Of a DNA stretch of 8,055 bases, positions 1 through 5,775 are shown one piece after another. This DNA comes from Lachnospiraceae bacterium (lineage in GTDB: Bacteria > Bacillota > Clostridia > Lachnospirales > Lachnospiraceae). The DNA lies in NCBI GenBank assembly GCA_017651385.1, contig JAGCCY010000087.1, positions 1 to 8,055 on the forward strand, written 5' to 3'. A program made the position numbers and the translations under genes. Under the pieces are notes generated by a model that had not been told where the DNA came from, did not search any database, and saw only the letters and a program-made list of their open reading frames with translations. Within the stretch, counting starts at the first letter, position 1, and the number at the start of each line of letters is the position of its first letter.

Positions 1-209
1 ATTGCTTTGATAAGTAATGCTGCCACAACCGACGAATCAACACCACCCGAAAGGGCCAAAAGAACTTTTCCGTCACCGATCTGTGCACGAAGTGCCTTTA
101 CCTGCTCTTCGATAAACTTATCAGCCTGTTCTTTTGTCTCGATCCTGGCCATGGAATCGGGTCTTATGTTTTCGCTGCTTTCATAATAATTCTGTCTTGC
201 GTCTGACAT
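1..209 (-). CDS. guaA: GMP synthase, ATP-pyrophosphatase domain (N-terminal part, runs off the window)
   Basis: Only the first 69 codons are present; the gene continues past base 1. GMP synthase converts XMP to GMP using ATP and an amide nitrogen, in the cytoplasm, as the last step of guanine nucleotide synthesis. Residues about 27-69 read like the start of the GuaA ATP-pyrophosphatase domain: a helix ([15 protein letters not shown]), a beta strand (KVLLAL) and the PP-loop SGGVDS at 54-59, followed by SVVAALL. The ATG is well placed behind an AGGAGG site about 7 bases upstream. The usual bacterial GuaA carries a glutaminase domain of about 190 residues before this point; here there are only about 50 residues, so the glutaminase must be C-terminal or encoded separately. 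NadE or MnmA are less likely, because the residues leading into the loop fit GuaA better. The purine-salvage neighbours support the call. Confidence 0.8.
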   Translation of the reverse strand, partial: MSDARQNYYESSENIRPDSMARIETKEQADKFIEEQVKALRAQIGDGKVLLALSGGVDSSVVAALLIKA

Positions 210-253
210 AGAGCGCCTCCTAATATTATTGTATTTGAAAAATTATATTTCTG

Positions 254-282
254 ATTATATTATACGGGATGTCAAGATTCAA
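254..282 (-). promoter_or_regulatory. Predicted sigma-A promoter of guaA
   Basis: On the minus strand, TTGAAT (282-277) is followed after exactly 17 bases by a perfect TATAAT (259-254). Transcription would start near 247, giving a leader of under 40 bases before the guaA start codon. That is too short for a riboswitch but includes the AGGAGG ribosome binding site. A second TATAAT overlaps at 264-259 and a third lies at 247-242; neither has a well-spaced -35. A TTGACA at 275-270 is 10 or 22 bases from the nearest TATAAT elements and so is probably not the one used. Base pattern only; not tested. Confidence 0.5.
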
Positions 283-310
283 ACCTTATTCAGCAAAAGA
301 ACAAAATCCG

Positions 311-922
311 TCAATCAAGCCCGCAGTAATTCAATCCGTCTTCAAGCATCCTAAAATCCTTTCCGTTGACTTCATACGTGGTGATGCTGCAGTTTCTCTG
401 CCACGCTCCGTCCCAGAAACGGGCCTTGTCTCTTTTAAGAAAAACTCCCATAAGGCCTTTGTTCATGGCACCGTGACCGCTTATAAGAACTTTGGCATCG
501 GGTTCCTTTTCCGAAAGCGGCACCAGGACGTTATAAATGAAGTCCGCCGTGCGCTCAAAAAGGCTTTCTATCGATTCCGCGGTCTCATGCGGCACATACT
601 CACCGGGGGCTTCAAAAAACACATTGCAGCCCGGCGTTCTTTTTTCAAAAGTCACACCTTCATCGACGCCGAAACCCATCTCGATAAGTCTGTCATCCTT
701 GATGACTTCTATGTTTCGATCACGTTTAAGTATACAGGCAGTTTCATATGCTCTGTCCAAAGGACTGGAAAAAATATACTTAAAATCAATGTCTTTAAGG
801 GCTTCCGAGGTTGTGCGCGCCTGTTCTCTTCCCTTTTCGTTTAACTTTGTGTTGCTGTTGCCCTGAAGCCGCTTTTCGGCATTCCAGTCGGTCGAGCCGT
901 GACGGATCACATATACTTTCAT
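311..922 (-). CDS. Histidine phosphatase family protein (phosphoglycerate-mutase-like)
   Basis: A 203-residue soluble enzyme of the histidine phosphatase superfamily, which uses a phospho-histidine intermediate. The catalytic signature is at the N-terminus, with R7-H8-G9 followed by T11 and W13-N14. SSPLDRA (52-58) supplies the second arginine (R57), E81 in EMGFG is the likely proton donor, and SGHG (148-151) supplies the second histidine, H150. All core residues are present, so it should be active. The substrate cannot be read from sequence; relatives act on phosphoglycerate, alpha-ribazole phosphate, sugar phosphates or nucleotides. Its ATG overlaps the TAA of the upstream permease by one base (TAATG), with a GAGGAAA site inside the permease gene, so it is the last gene of the importer operon and translationally coupled to it. 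No hairpin terminator is visible between its end and guaA. A link to imported nucleosides is inference from context. Confidence 0.88.
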   Translation of the reverse strand: MKVYVIRHGSTDWNAEKRLQGNSNTKLNEKGREQARTTSEALKDIDFKYIFSSPLDRAYETACILKRDRNIEVIKDDRLIEMGFGVDEGVTFEKRTPGCNVFFEAPGEYVPHETAESIESLFERTADFIYNVLVPLSEKEPDAKVLISGHGAMNKGLMGVFLKRDKARFWDGAWQRNCSITTYEVNGKDFRMLEDGLNYCGLD

Positions 923-1920
923 TATCTTTCCTCACGGAAATAAGGAAGACCGAGCGATGCGGGCGGCTGATTCTCACGCTTATTACGCATACTCGTGATC
1001 ACAAGGACCACAAGAGTTACAATATAAGGGATCATCTTGTAAAGTTCCTTGTATTCCATATGATCCATACCTGTAGGAAGATAGAGGTACAGGATATAAA
1101 GACCACCGAAAAGAATAGAACTTATAACTCCCACATTGGGCTTCCAGATCGTAAAGATTACAAGTGCGATCGCAAGCCAGCCTCTGTCACCGAAAGCATC
1201 GTTTGACCATACGCCGCAGGCATAATCCATTACGTAATAAAGACCGCCGAGCCCTGCAATCATACAGCCTATGCATGTTGAAAAATACTTATAGGCCGTT
1301 ACGTTGATACCCGCCGCATCGGCAGTTGTGGGACTTTCGCCCACCGCACGAAGATGAAGACCGGTCCTTGTACGGTTAAGTATCGCGGAAGCGGTGAATG
1401 CGATGATGATCGCTATATAAGCCAGAAATCCGTATGAAAGAAATACCTTTCCGAACCATCCGAGTTTTCCCGCAAACGGAAGCGATGCACTGAAGTATAA
1501 ACTTGTTTTTGACAACGCTATCGAAGGCACATCCGCACCGGCTATCTTGATGAGCGAGCCGCCGAAGAAGTTACCGAAACCCACACCGAATGTGGTCATC
1601 GCAAGACCGGTAACGTTTTGGTTGGCACGAAGCGAAACCGTCAAAAAGCAATATAAAAGTCCCATCAGAAGCGAGCCGACAAGTGAACACAGAAGCGGGA
1701 TGAATATTGCAAGAAAACCGTTTAAAGATTCTCCAGCAGGCACGGAATTCTCGTAAAAGAACGCACCTATTACTCCGCTTATGGCGCCTACATACATGAC
1801 ACCGGGAATACCAAGGTTTAAGTTACCCGATTTCTGTGTAAGAGTTTCGCCTGTACTACCATAAAGAAGAGGGATGCCCTGCCCGACGGCACGGGGTATA
1901 AATGCAACTATATCAAACAT
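922..1920 (-). CDS. BMP-type nucleoside ABC transporter, permease (NupQ/YufQ-like)
   Basis: A 332-residue integral membrane protein, the second permease of the importer. It resembles Bacillus NupQ/YufQ of the branched-chain/RbsC permease superfamily. The N-terminal stretch GETLTQKSGNLNLGIPGVM (about 24-42) corresponds to the family motif around GE(R/K)SGxxNxGxxG. About eight to ten hydrophobic segments follow. The cytoplasmic loop TRTGLHLRAVGESPTTADAAGI (about 184-205) is the conserved coupling loop that contacts the ATPase, and GDRGWLAIALVIFTIWKP (244-261) is another family hallmark. The ATG overlaps the end of the preceding permease by 8 bases (ATGTTTGA) and sits behind GAGGAGG, so the start is secure. 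It should pair with the other permease to form the membrane channel for purine nucleosides or a related ligand. The substrate is assigned by family, not proven. Confidence 0.9.
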   Translation of the reverse strand: MFDIVAFIPRAVGQGIPLLYGSTGETLTQKSGNLNLGIPGVMYVGAISGVIGAFFYENSVPAGESLNGFLAIFIPLLCSLVGSLLMGLLYCFLTVSLRANQNVTGLAMTTFGVGFGNFFGGSLIKIAGADVPSIALSKTSLYFSASLPFAGKLGWFGKVFLSYGFLAYIAIIIAFTASAILNRTRTGLHLRAVGESPTTADAAGINVTAYKYFSTCIGCMIAGLGGLYYVMDYACGVWSNDAFGDRGWLAIALVIFTIWKPNVGVISSILFGGLYILYLYLPTGMDHMEYKELYKMIPYIVTLVVLVITSMRNKRENQPPASLGLPYFREER

Positions 1921-3040
1921 TTTCTTTTACCTCCTCTTTGGATTTTTTTCTGAAGTTGATCTTATAGTTAATGAAAAACTCACATCCTATTATGAAGAAA
2001 AGAATGATACCCGTTAATATATCCGAAAACGACTGGTTTAAGCCGAATGTTGTGGATATCTCGCTTGCACCGCGTCCTAAGAATACGATGAGCAGACTTG
2101 TAAATACCATTGTTATCGGATTGAACTTTGCAAGCCAGGAGACCATAACAGCTGTAAAGCCCTGACCGCCTGCGATCGTGGTCGTGACCGTATGATTGAT
2201 GCTTCCGACCAGTAAAAGTCCCGCAAGTCCGCATAACGCTCCGGATAAGAGCATTGTACGTATAATGACCTTCTTGACCTTCATACCTACATATCTTGCG
2301 GTCTTCTCGCTTTCGCCTACGACCGCGATCTCATAACCGTGCTTGCTGTAATTTAAGTAGATAAGCATGCCAACGGTAATGACCGCCGCAACGATTATGC
2401 TTAAAAGATATTTGTTGCCTATCTGGGGGAGCCAGCCTATGTTTGTGTTCTGGTTGATGATACCGATCTTTCCCGAACCTTTGGGAACTTCCCATACTAT
2501 CGTAAAATATGCTACAAGCTGTGTGGCAATATAGTTCATCATAAGGGTGGAAAGTGTTTCATTTGTATTCCACTTGGCTTTAAGTATTGCGGGTATAAAT
2601 CCCCAGATCGCACCTGCGAGAAGACTTGTTACGACCATCAACACTACCACAAGCCAGTTCGGAACGCTTAATCCTTTAGGAAGTCTGTCTCCCAAAAGGA
2701 TCATGCATGATGCTGCGGCAAGACCGCCCATAAGCACCTGTCCTTCACCGCCGATATTCCAGAATCGCATCTTGAATGCGGGTGTAAGCGCAAGTGAAAT
2801 GATAAGTAAGATCGCAAGGTTTTGAAGCGTTACCCATGTCTTTCTCGCACTTCCGAACGCACCCGAAATAATGGTACCGTATACTTTAATGGGATTATCA
2901 CCCGTAAGGATCGTAGTGATCAAAGCACATACGATGAGCGCTGCGATTATAGCCGCACCTCGTATGATCCACTCCTGCTTTTTTGAAATGTTGTCGCGCT
3001 TGACAATGTGGAATAAGGGTTCTTTTACTTTACTTGTCAT
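1913..3040 (-). CDS. BMP-type nucleoside ABC transporter, permease (NupP/YufP-like)
   Basis: A 375-residue membrane protein and the first of two different permeases, resembling Bacillus NupP/YufP. A charged cytoplasmic N-terminus (residues 1-27) leads into a first membrane helix (about 28-46). The family motif MRFWNIGGEGQVLMGGLAA lies at 91-109. NETLSTLMMNYIA (140-152) matches the conserved nExxstlMxNyia element. GESEKTARYVGM (232-243) is the cytoplasmic coupling loop, matching the related loop in its partner. The C-terminus is a short basic-acidic tail (FRKKSKEEVKENV). The gene overlaps the ATPase gene by 11 bases at its start and the next permease by 8 bases at its end. A GGGAGG/AGGAAAG site inside the ATPase gene supports the chosen ATG. 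Overlaps of this kind suggest equal synthesis of the complex subunits. Confidence 0.91.
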   Translation of the reverse strand: MTSKVKEPLFHIVKRDNISKKQEWIIRGAAIIAALIVCALITTILTGDNPIKVYGTIISGAFGSARKTWVTLQNLAILLIISLALTPAFKMRFWNIGGEGQVLMGGLAAASCMILLGDRLPKGLSVPNWLVVVLMVVTSLLAGAIWGFIPAILKAKWNTNETLSTLMMNYIATQLVAYFTIVWEVPKGSGKIGIINQNTNIGWLPQIGNKYLLSIIVAAVITVGMLIYLNYSKHGYEIAVVGESEKTARYVGMKVKKVIIRTMLLSGALCGLAGLLLVGSINHTVTTTIAGGQGFTAVMVSWLAKFNPITMVFTSLLIVFLGRGASEISTTFGLNQSFSDILTGIILFFIIGCEFFINYKINFRKKSKEEVKENV

Positions 3041-4562
3041 CTTTCCTGCCTCCCACCTGTGTCATCATTAAGCCGACTTCGTTTTTATCTGCCGTACGGC
3101 CGTCCACTATTCCGCTGACTTTTCCGCCGCAGAGTACCAATATCCTGTCGGATATCTGAAGAAGAACATCAAGGTCTTCGCCCACGAATATAACAGCCAC
3201 GCCCTGCTTCTTCTGCCTGTTTATAAGATCATATATTGTATAAGAAGAGTTGATATCGAGGCCTCTTACCGCGTATGCCGTAAGCAATACCTTGGGAGCG
3301 GATGCTATCTCACGTCCGACCAAAACCTTCTGAACATTACCGCCGGAGAGTCTTCTTACCGGAGTCGAGATACCCGGAGTCACAACTTCAAGATCTTCCA
3401 CCACCTCTTCGGCAAGCTTCTCAGGTGCCTTTCTGTCAGTAAATACACCCGATCCTCTTCTGAAAGAACGGAGCATCATGTTATCGGTAAGATCCATGTT
3501 ACCTACAAGACCCATACCAAGTCTGTCTTCTGGCACAAACGAAAGTGTTACGCCGAGTTCCTGGATCTTTAAAGGATCCTTGCCCAAAAGTTCTTCCTTG
3601 CGTCCGTCGTCATATACATATGAAATACTGCCGGCCTCCGCTGACTGAAGTCCCGCAATCGCCTCAAGAAGTTCCTTCTGTCCGCAGCCGGAAATGCCGG
3701 CAATGCCGAGGATCTCACCGCTGTATGCGTCAAAAGAAACATCGTCGAGTTTAAGTATTCCGTCCAAAGTTCTTATGGACAGACCTCTTACAGCTATCCT
3801 CTGCTTTGGATCAACGGGCTCGGGACGCTCTATATTTAAAGTAACGGAGCGGCCTACCATCATGTTGGTCATCTCCTGGGCGTTTGGATCTTTTGTAAGC
3901 ATATCTCCCACATATGCACCGCGGCGAAGGACCGCAACCCTGTCGGAAAGGCTCTCAACCTCATGCATCTTGTGCGTAATGATAACTATTGCCTTACCGT
4001 CTTCACGCATCTTGCGTAAAACGTTGAACAGTTTCTCTGTCTCCTGAGGGGTCAGTACTGCGGTAGGCTCATCAAGGATAAGGATATCGGCTCCCCTGTA
4101 TAAAACCTTAACGATCTCAACCGTCTGCTTCTGAGAAACTGACATGTTGTATATCTTCTGATCGGGATCGACTTCAAATCCGTAACGGTCGCAGATCTCC
4201 CTTATCTTGGCCGAAGCTTCCTTAAGATTGAGCTTTCCGGGAAGACCTAAGATTATATTCTCGGTCGCAGAAAGAACATCCACCAGTTTAAAATGCTGGT
4301 GCACCATACCTATACCGTAATCATATGCATCTTTGGGTGATGCGATCACAGCCTCCCGGCCGTTTATAAAGATCTGACCTTCGTCGGGAAAATATATGCC
4401 CGAAAGCATATTCATAAGCGTTGTTTTACCCGAACCGTTTTCGCCCAGAAGAGCAAGGATCTCGCCCTTGTAGATATCAAGGTCGACTTTTTCGTTGGCG
4501 ATAACGGAGCCGAAAGTCTTTGTAATGTTACGTAGCGACACCGCCGCTGTCTTCTTTTCCAC
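3030..4562 (-). CDS. BMP-type nucleoside ABC transporter, twin-cassette ATPase (NupO/YufO-like)
   Basis: A 510-residue ATPase with two nucleotide-binding domains in one chain, as in the RbsA/NupO group. Domain 1 is complete: Walker A GENGSGKTT (40-48), Q-loop Q89, an unusual signature SVSQKQ (141-146), Walker B LILDEPT (161-167) and H-loop H197. Domain 2 (from about 258) is degenerate at its own ATP site: the P-loop reads GISGCGQK (289-296) with glutamine in the usual lysine position, and the Walker B region reads LLTAYAVRGLD (426-436) without the DEP triplet. Its signature LSGGNVQK (405-412) is good and would complete the site of domain 1. Translation starts at GTG: an AAGGAG site lies 7 bases upstream, and an in-frame TAA lies five codons upstream, so no earlier start is possible. 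First gene of the importer operon; it overlaps the first permease gene by 11 bases. Confidence 0.92.
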   Translation of the reverse strand: MEKKTAAVSLRNITKTFGSVIANEKVDLDIYKGEILALLGENGSGKTTLMNMLSGIYFPDEGQIFINGREAVIASPKDAYDYGIGMVHQHFKLVDVLSATENIILGLPGKLNLKEASAKIREICDRYGFEVDPDQKIYNMSVSQKQTVEIVKVLYRGADILILDEPTAVLTPQETEKLFNVLRKMREDGKAIVIITHKMHEVESLSDRVAVLRRGAYVGDMLTKDPNAQEMTNMMVGRSVTLNIERPEPVDPKQRIAVRGLSIRTLDGILKLDDVSFDAYSGEILGIAGISGCGQKELLEAIAGLQSAEAGSISYVYDDGRKEELLGKDPLKIQELGVTLSFVPEDRLGMGLVGNMDLTDNMMLRSFRRGSGVFTDRKAPEKLAEEVVEDLEVVTPGISTPVRRLSGGNVQKVLVGREIASAPKVLLTAYAVRGLDINSSYTIYDLINRQKKQGVAVIFVGEDLDVLLQISDRILVLCGGKVSGIVDGRTADKNEVGLMMTQVGGRKDDK

Positions 4563-4575
4563 TGTAAATCTCCTT
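4560..4575 (-). promoter_or_regulatory. Ribosome binding site and GTG start of the importer ATPase
   Basis: AAGGAG (4575-4570) lies 7 bases before the GTG codon at 4562-4560. The reading frame is closed by a TAA within the Shine-Dalgarno region, and the next in-frame ATG is about 50 codons inside, after the Walker A motif, so GTG must be used. A GTG start usually lowers initiation somewhat compared with ATG. Confidence 0.75.
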
Positions 4576-4585
4576 TATCAAATAC

Positions 4586-4608
4586 AAAAAGGGGCAAATT
4601 TCCACCCC
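4586..4608 (-). terminator. Terminator-like hairpin in the importer leader (possible attenuator)
   Basis: Read on the minus strand, GGGG (4608-4605) can pair with CCCC (4594-4591), extended by two G-T wobble pairs around a short loop, and is followed at once by five T (4590-4586). This is the layout of a short intrinsic terminator. It lies about 24 bases before the GTG start of the ATPase gene, so termination here would cut off the whole importer operon. The stem is short, so efficiency may be partial or conditional. Confidence 0.45.
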
Positions 4609-4658
4609 GTTAAATTTTACATAAATTACCATCCGTTAGCAAGTAAAATGCCCTTTTT
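4586..4658 (-). promoter_or_regulatory. Structured leader RNA of the importer operon, with two competing folds
   Basis: On the minus strand, AAAAAGGG (4658-4651) is complementary to CCCTTTTT (4593-4586), an 8-bp outer stem. Inside it, ATTTTAC (4649-4643) pairs with GTAAAAT (4620-4614), and within that arm TTGCTA/TGGTAA can form a further stem with a five-base loop (ACGGA). The outer stem uses the same C and T run as the terminator-like hairpin at 4608-4586, so the two folds exclude each other. That is the architecture of an attenuator or riboswitch, but it matches no riboswitch class I recognise; in particular the purine riboswitch core is absent. It could instead be the remnant of a stoichiometry-setting hairpin that once separated the binding-protein gene from the ATPase gene. 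Confidence 0.4.
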
Positions 4659-4693
4659 CTTTAGACTAATTTTAAAAAAAGTTAAAAAATATT

Positions 4694-4702
4694 TGATATG
4701 AT
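4694..4702 (+). promoter_or_regulatory. Extended -10 promoter of the acyltransferase gene
   Basis: TGATATGAT is an extended -10 element (TG, one base, then TATGAT at 4697-4702). No recognisable -35 lies at the correct distance; the upstream DNA is instead a run of A-rich tracts (about 4671-4693) that could act as an UP-like element. Transcription would start near 4709, giving a leader of about 20 bases that contains AGGAG (4720-4724), 5 bases before the ATG. The promoter of the opposite importer operon must lie in this same short region, but I could not identify a convincing one. Confidence 0.45.
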
Positions 4703-4729
4703 GACTCTGTTTTTAAAAAAGGAGAGTAC

Positions 4730-5719
4730 ATGCAGGTAAAAGAACAAACTGACGATTCAAGGATCCTATGGCTTGATACATTCAAAGCCCTGGCAATAAT
4801 ATCCATATTTGTGGGACATTTCATAGCGACATATCACAAAGACTGGCTGGTATACGAAACTTTCTTATTTACACAGTTTCTGGACGCCAAAATGGGCGCG
4901 GCTATTCTTTCCGTTCTGGTCGGCTTCTTCGCATACAAAACAGGAGAAAGGCGAAAACGTGTTTTTCTTAATTCCTTAAACAGATACATCTACTTTTTTC
5001 TGGCGGCGCTCATGATCAACTCTTTGATCGTGGCCCTTAATATTCCAAAAAACGGTATAAGCGCTAGGGCTGTTTTACAGGTAATTTCAGACAGTTTTCT
5101 TTTAAACGATCTGATCTATCCTACCTTCTGGTGTATAAGATATTTCTTTGCGGCTTCCGTTCTTTCATATATTAACGGTGCATACAGGTCCGATGCAAGA
5201 ACGGTGATAATCGAACTCATTGCCATGTATATAGCACTTGCGGATGTGTGGGTACTTGTGTGTGTGCTCGGAAATATCGTCTATATCGTTATACGAAACT
5301 TTGAGGATCTAAAATACAAATGGCTGTTATATATAGCAACAATTCTTTTGTATGTAACTCTTCCGGCAGAAGAAAGCAAATGGAAATTTATGCAGATGGG
5401 CCTTGTGGCAATGTTCGGAATATTGTCGGTAAACTATTGTAAGCCCGTAAAGAAACTGATGTCATTTAAGCCTTTGGCATATATCGGAAGCATCAGTATG
5501 AGCATCTTCTTAACTCATGTTGTGATACAAAAAAGGATCGGAGGATGGCTTTTTGATAAGATAGTCATCGAACCTTATTACATAAACTTTCTTATCGTGT
5601 TTGTTATCTGCCTTGTAATAACCGTCGTCTTCTCCGCCTTGATCAATAAACCGCTCATCACACTTTCAAAAAATCTTACCGGCCTTGCGGATAAGATCAT
5701 CCATAAGATAAAAAAATAG
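4730..5719 (+). CDS. Membrane acyltransferase, acyltransferase-3 (OafA/YrhL-like) family
   Basis: A 329-residue multi-pass membrane protein with about ten hydrophobic segments. The N-terminal ILWLDTFKALAIISIFVGHF (12-31) matches the acyltransferase-3 opening, with H30 as the conserved active-site histidine. FWCIRYFFAA (133-142) resembles the family fWFi element, and SMSIFLTHVVIQ (256-267) resembles the C-terminal block, with H263. Relatives transfer acetyl or other acyl groups to sugars of the cell wall, capsule or glycolipids; the acceptor here is unknown. The C-terminus is basic. It is the only plus-strand gene in the window, has its own extended -10 promoter and a strong terminator 6 bases after its stop, and lies between the two halves of an importer locus. 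That makes it a likely insertion as a single-gene cassette. Its coding sequence looks richer in A and T than the flanking importer genes (by eye, not computed). Confidence 0.85.
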   Translation: MQVKEQTDDSRILWLDTFKALAIISIFVGHFIATYHKDWLVYETFLFTQFLDAKMGAAILSVLVGFFAYKTGERRKRVFLNSLNRYIYFFLAALMINSLIVALNIPKNGISARAVLQVISDSFLLNDLIYPTFWCIRYFFAASVLSYINGAYRSDARTVIIELIAMYIALADVWVLVCVLGNIVYIVIRNFEDLKYKWLLYIATILLYVTLPAEESKWKFMQMGLVAMFGILSVNYCKPVKKLMSFKPLAYIGSISMSIFLTHVVIQKRIGGWLFDKIVIEPYYINFLIVFVICLVITVVFSALINKPLITLSKNLTGLADKIIHKIKK

Positions 5720-5725
5720 GATCAA

Positions 5726-5757
5726 AAAAAGGCTGTCGCAAAAGCGACAGCCTTTTT
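5726..5757. terminator. Bidirectional intrinsic terminator between convergent genes
   Basis: GGCTGTCGC (5731-5739) and GCGACAGCC (5744-5752) form a perfect 9-bp GC-rich stem with an AAAA loop. It is flanked by an A run on the left (5724-5730) and five T on the right (5753-5757), so the same structure terminates both strands; counting A-T pairs the stem reaches 14 bp. It lies 6 bases after the acyltransferase stop and 18 bases after the lipoprotein stop on the other strand. It should block read-through from the lipoprotein gene toward the importer ATPase gene. Confidence 0.93.
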
Positions 5758-5775
5758 AAATTCCTTTTGAAAATA

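Noticed and set aside
270..275. Perfect TTGACA (minus strand) upstream of guaA as the -35 element
   Set aside because: It is 10 or 22 bases from the nearest TATAAT elements, so the spacing is wrong. TTGAAT at 282-277 gives exactly 17 bases to TATAAT.
269..844. A 191-codon open frame on the plus strand
   Set aside because: It lies wholly opposite the histidine phosphatase gene, which has intact catalytic motifs, a ribosome binding site and operon coupling. The plus-strand product has low complexity and no family features, so it is a shadow.
811..1206. A 131-codon open frame on the plus strand across the phosphatase/permease junction
   Set aside because: Antisense to two well-supported genes, with a Cys- and His-rich composition typical of spurious frames and no convincing start signals.
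4560..4568. A TTTACAGT half-site at the ATPase start that resembles half of the dyad at 7017-7032
   Set aside because: Only a single half-site of about 6 bases, without the second arm; expected by chance in AT-rich DNA.
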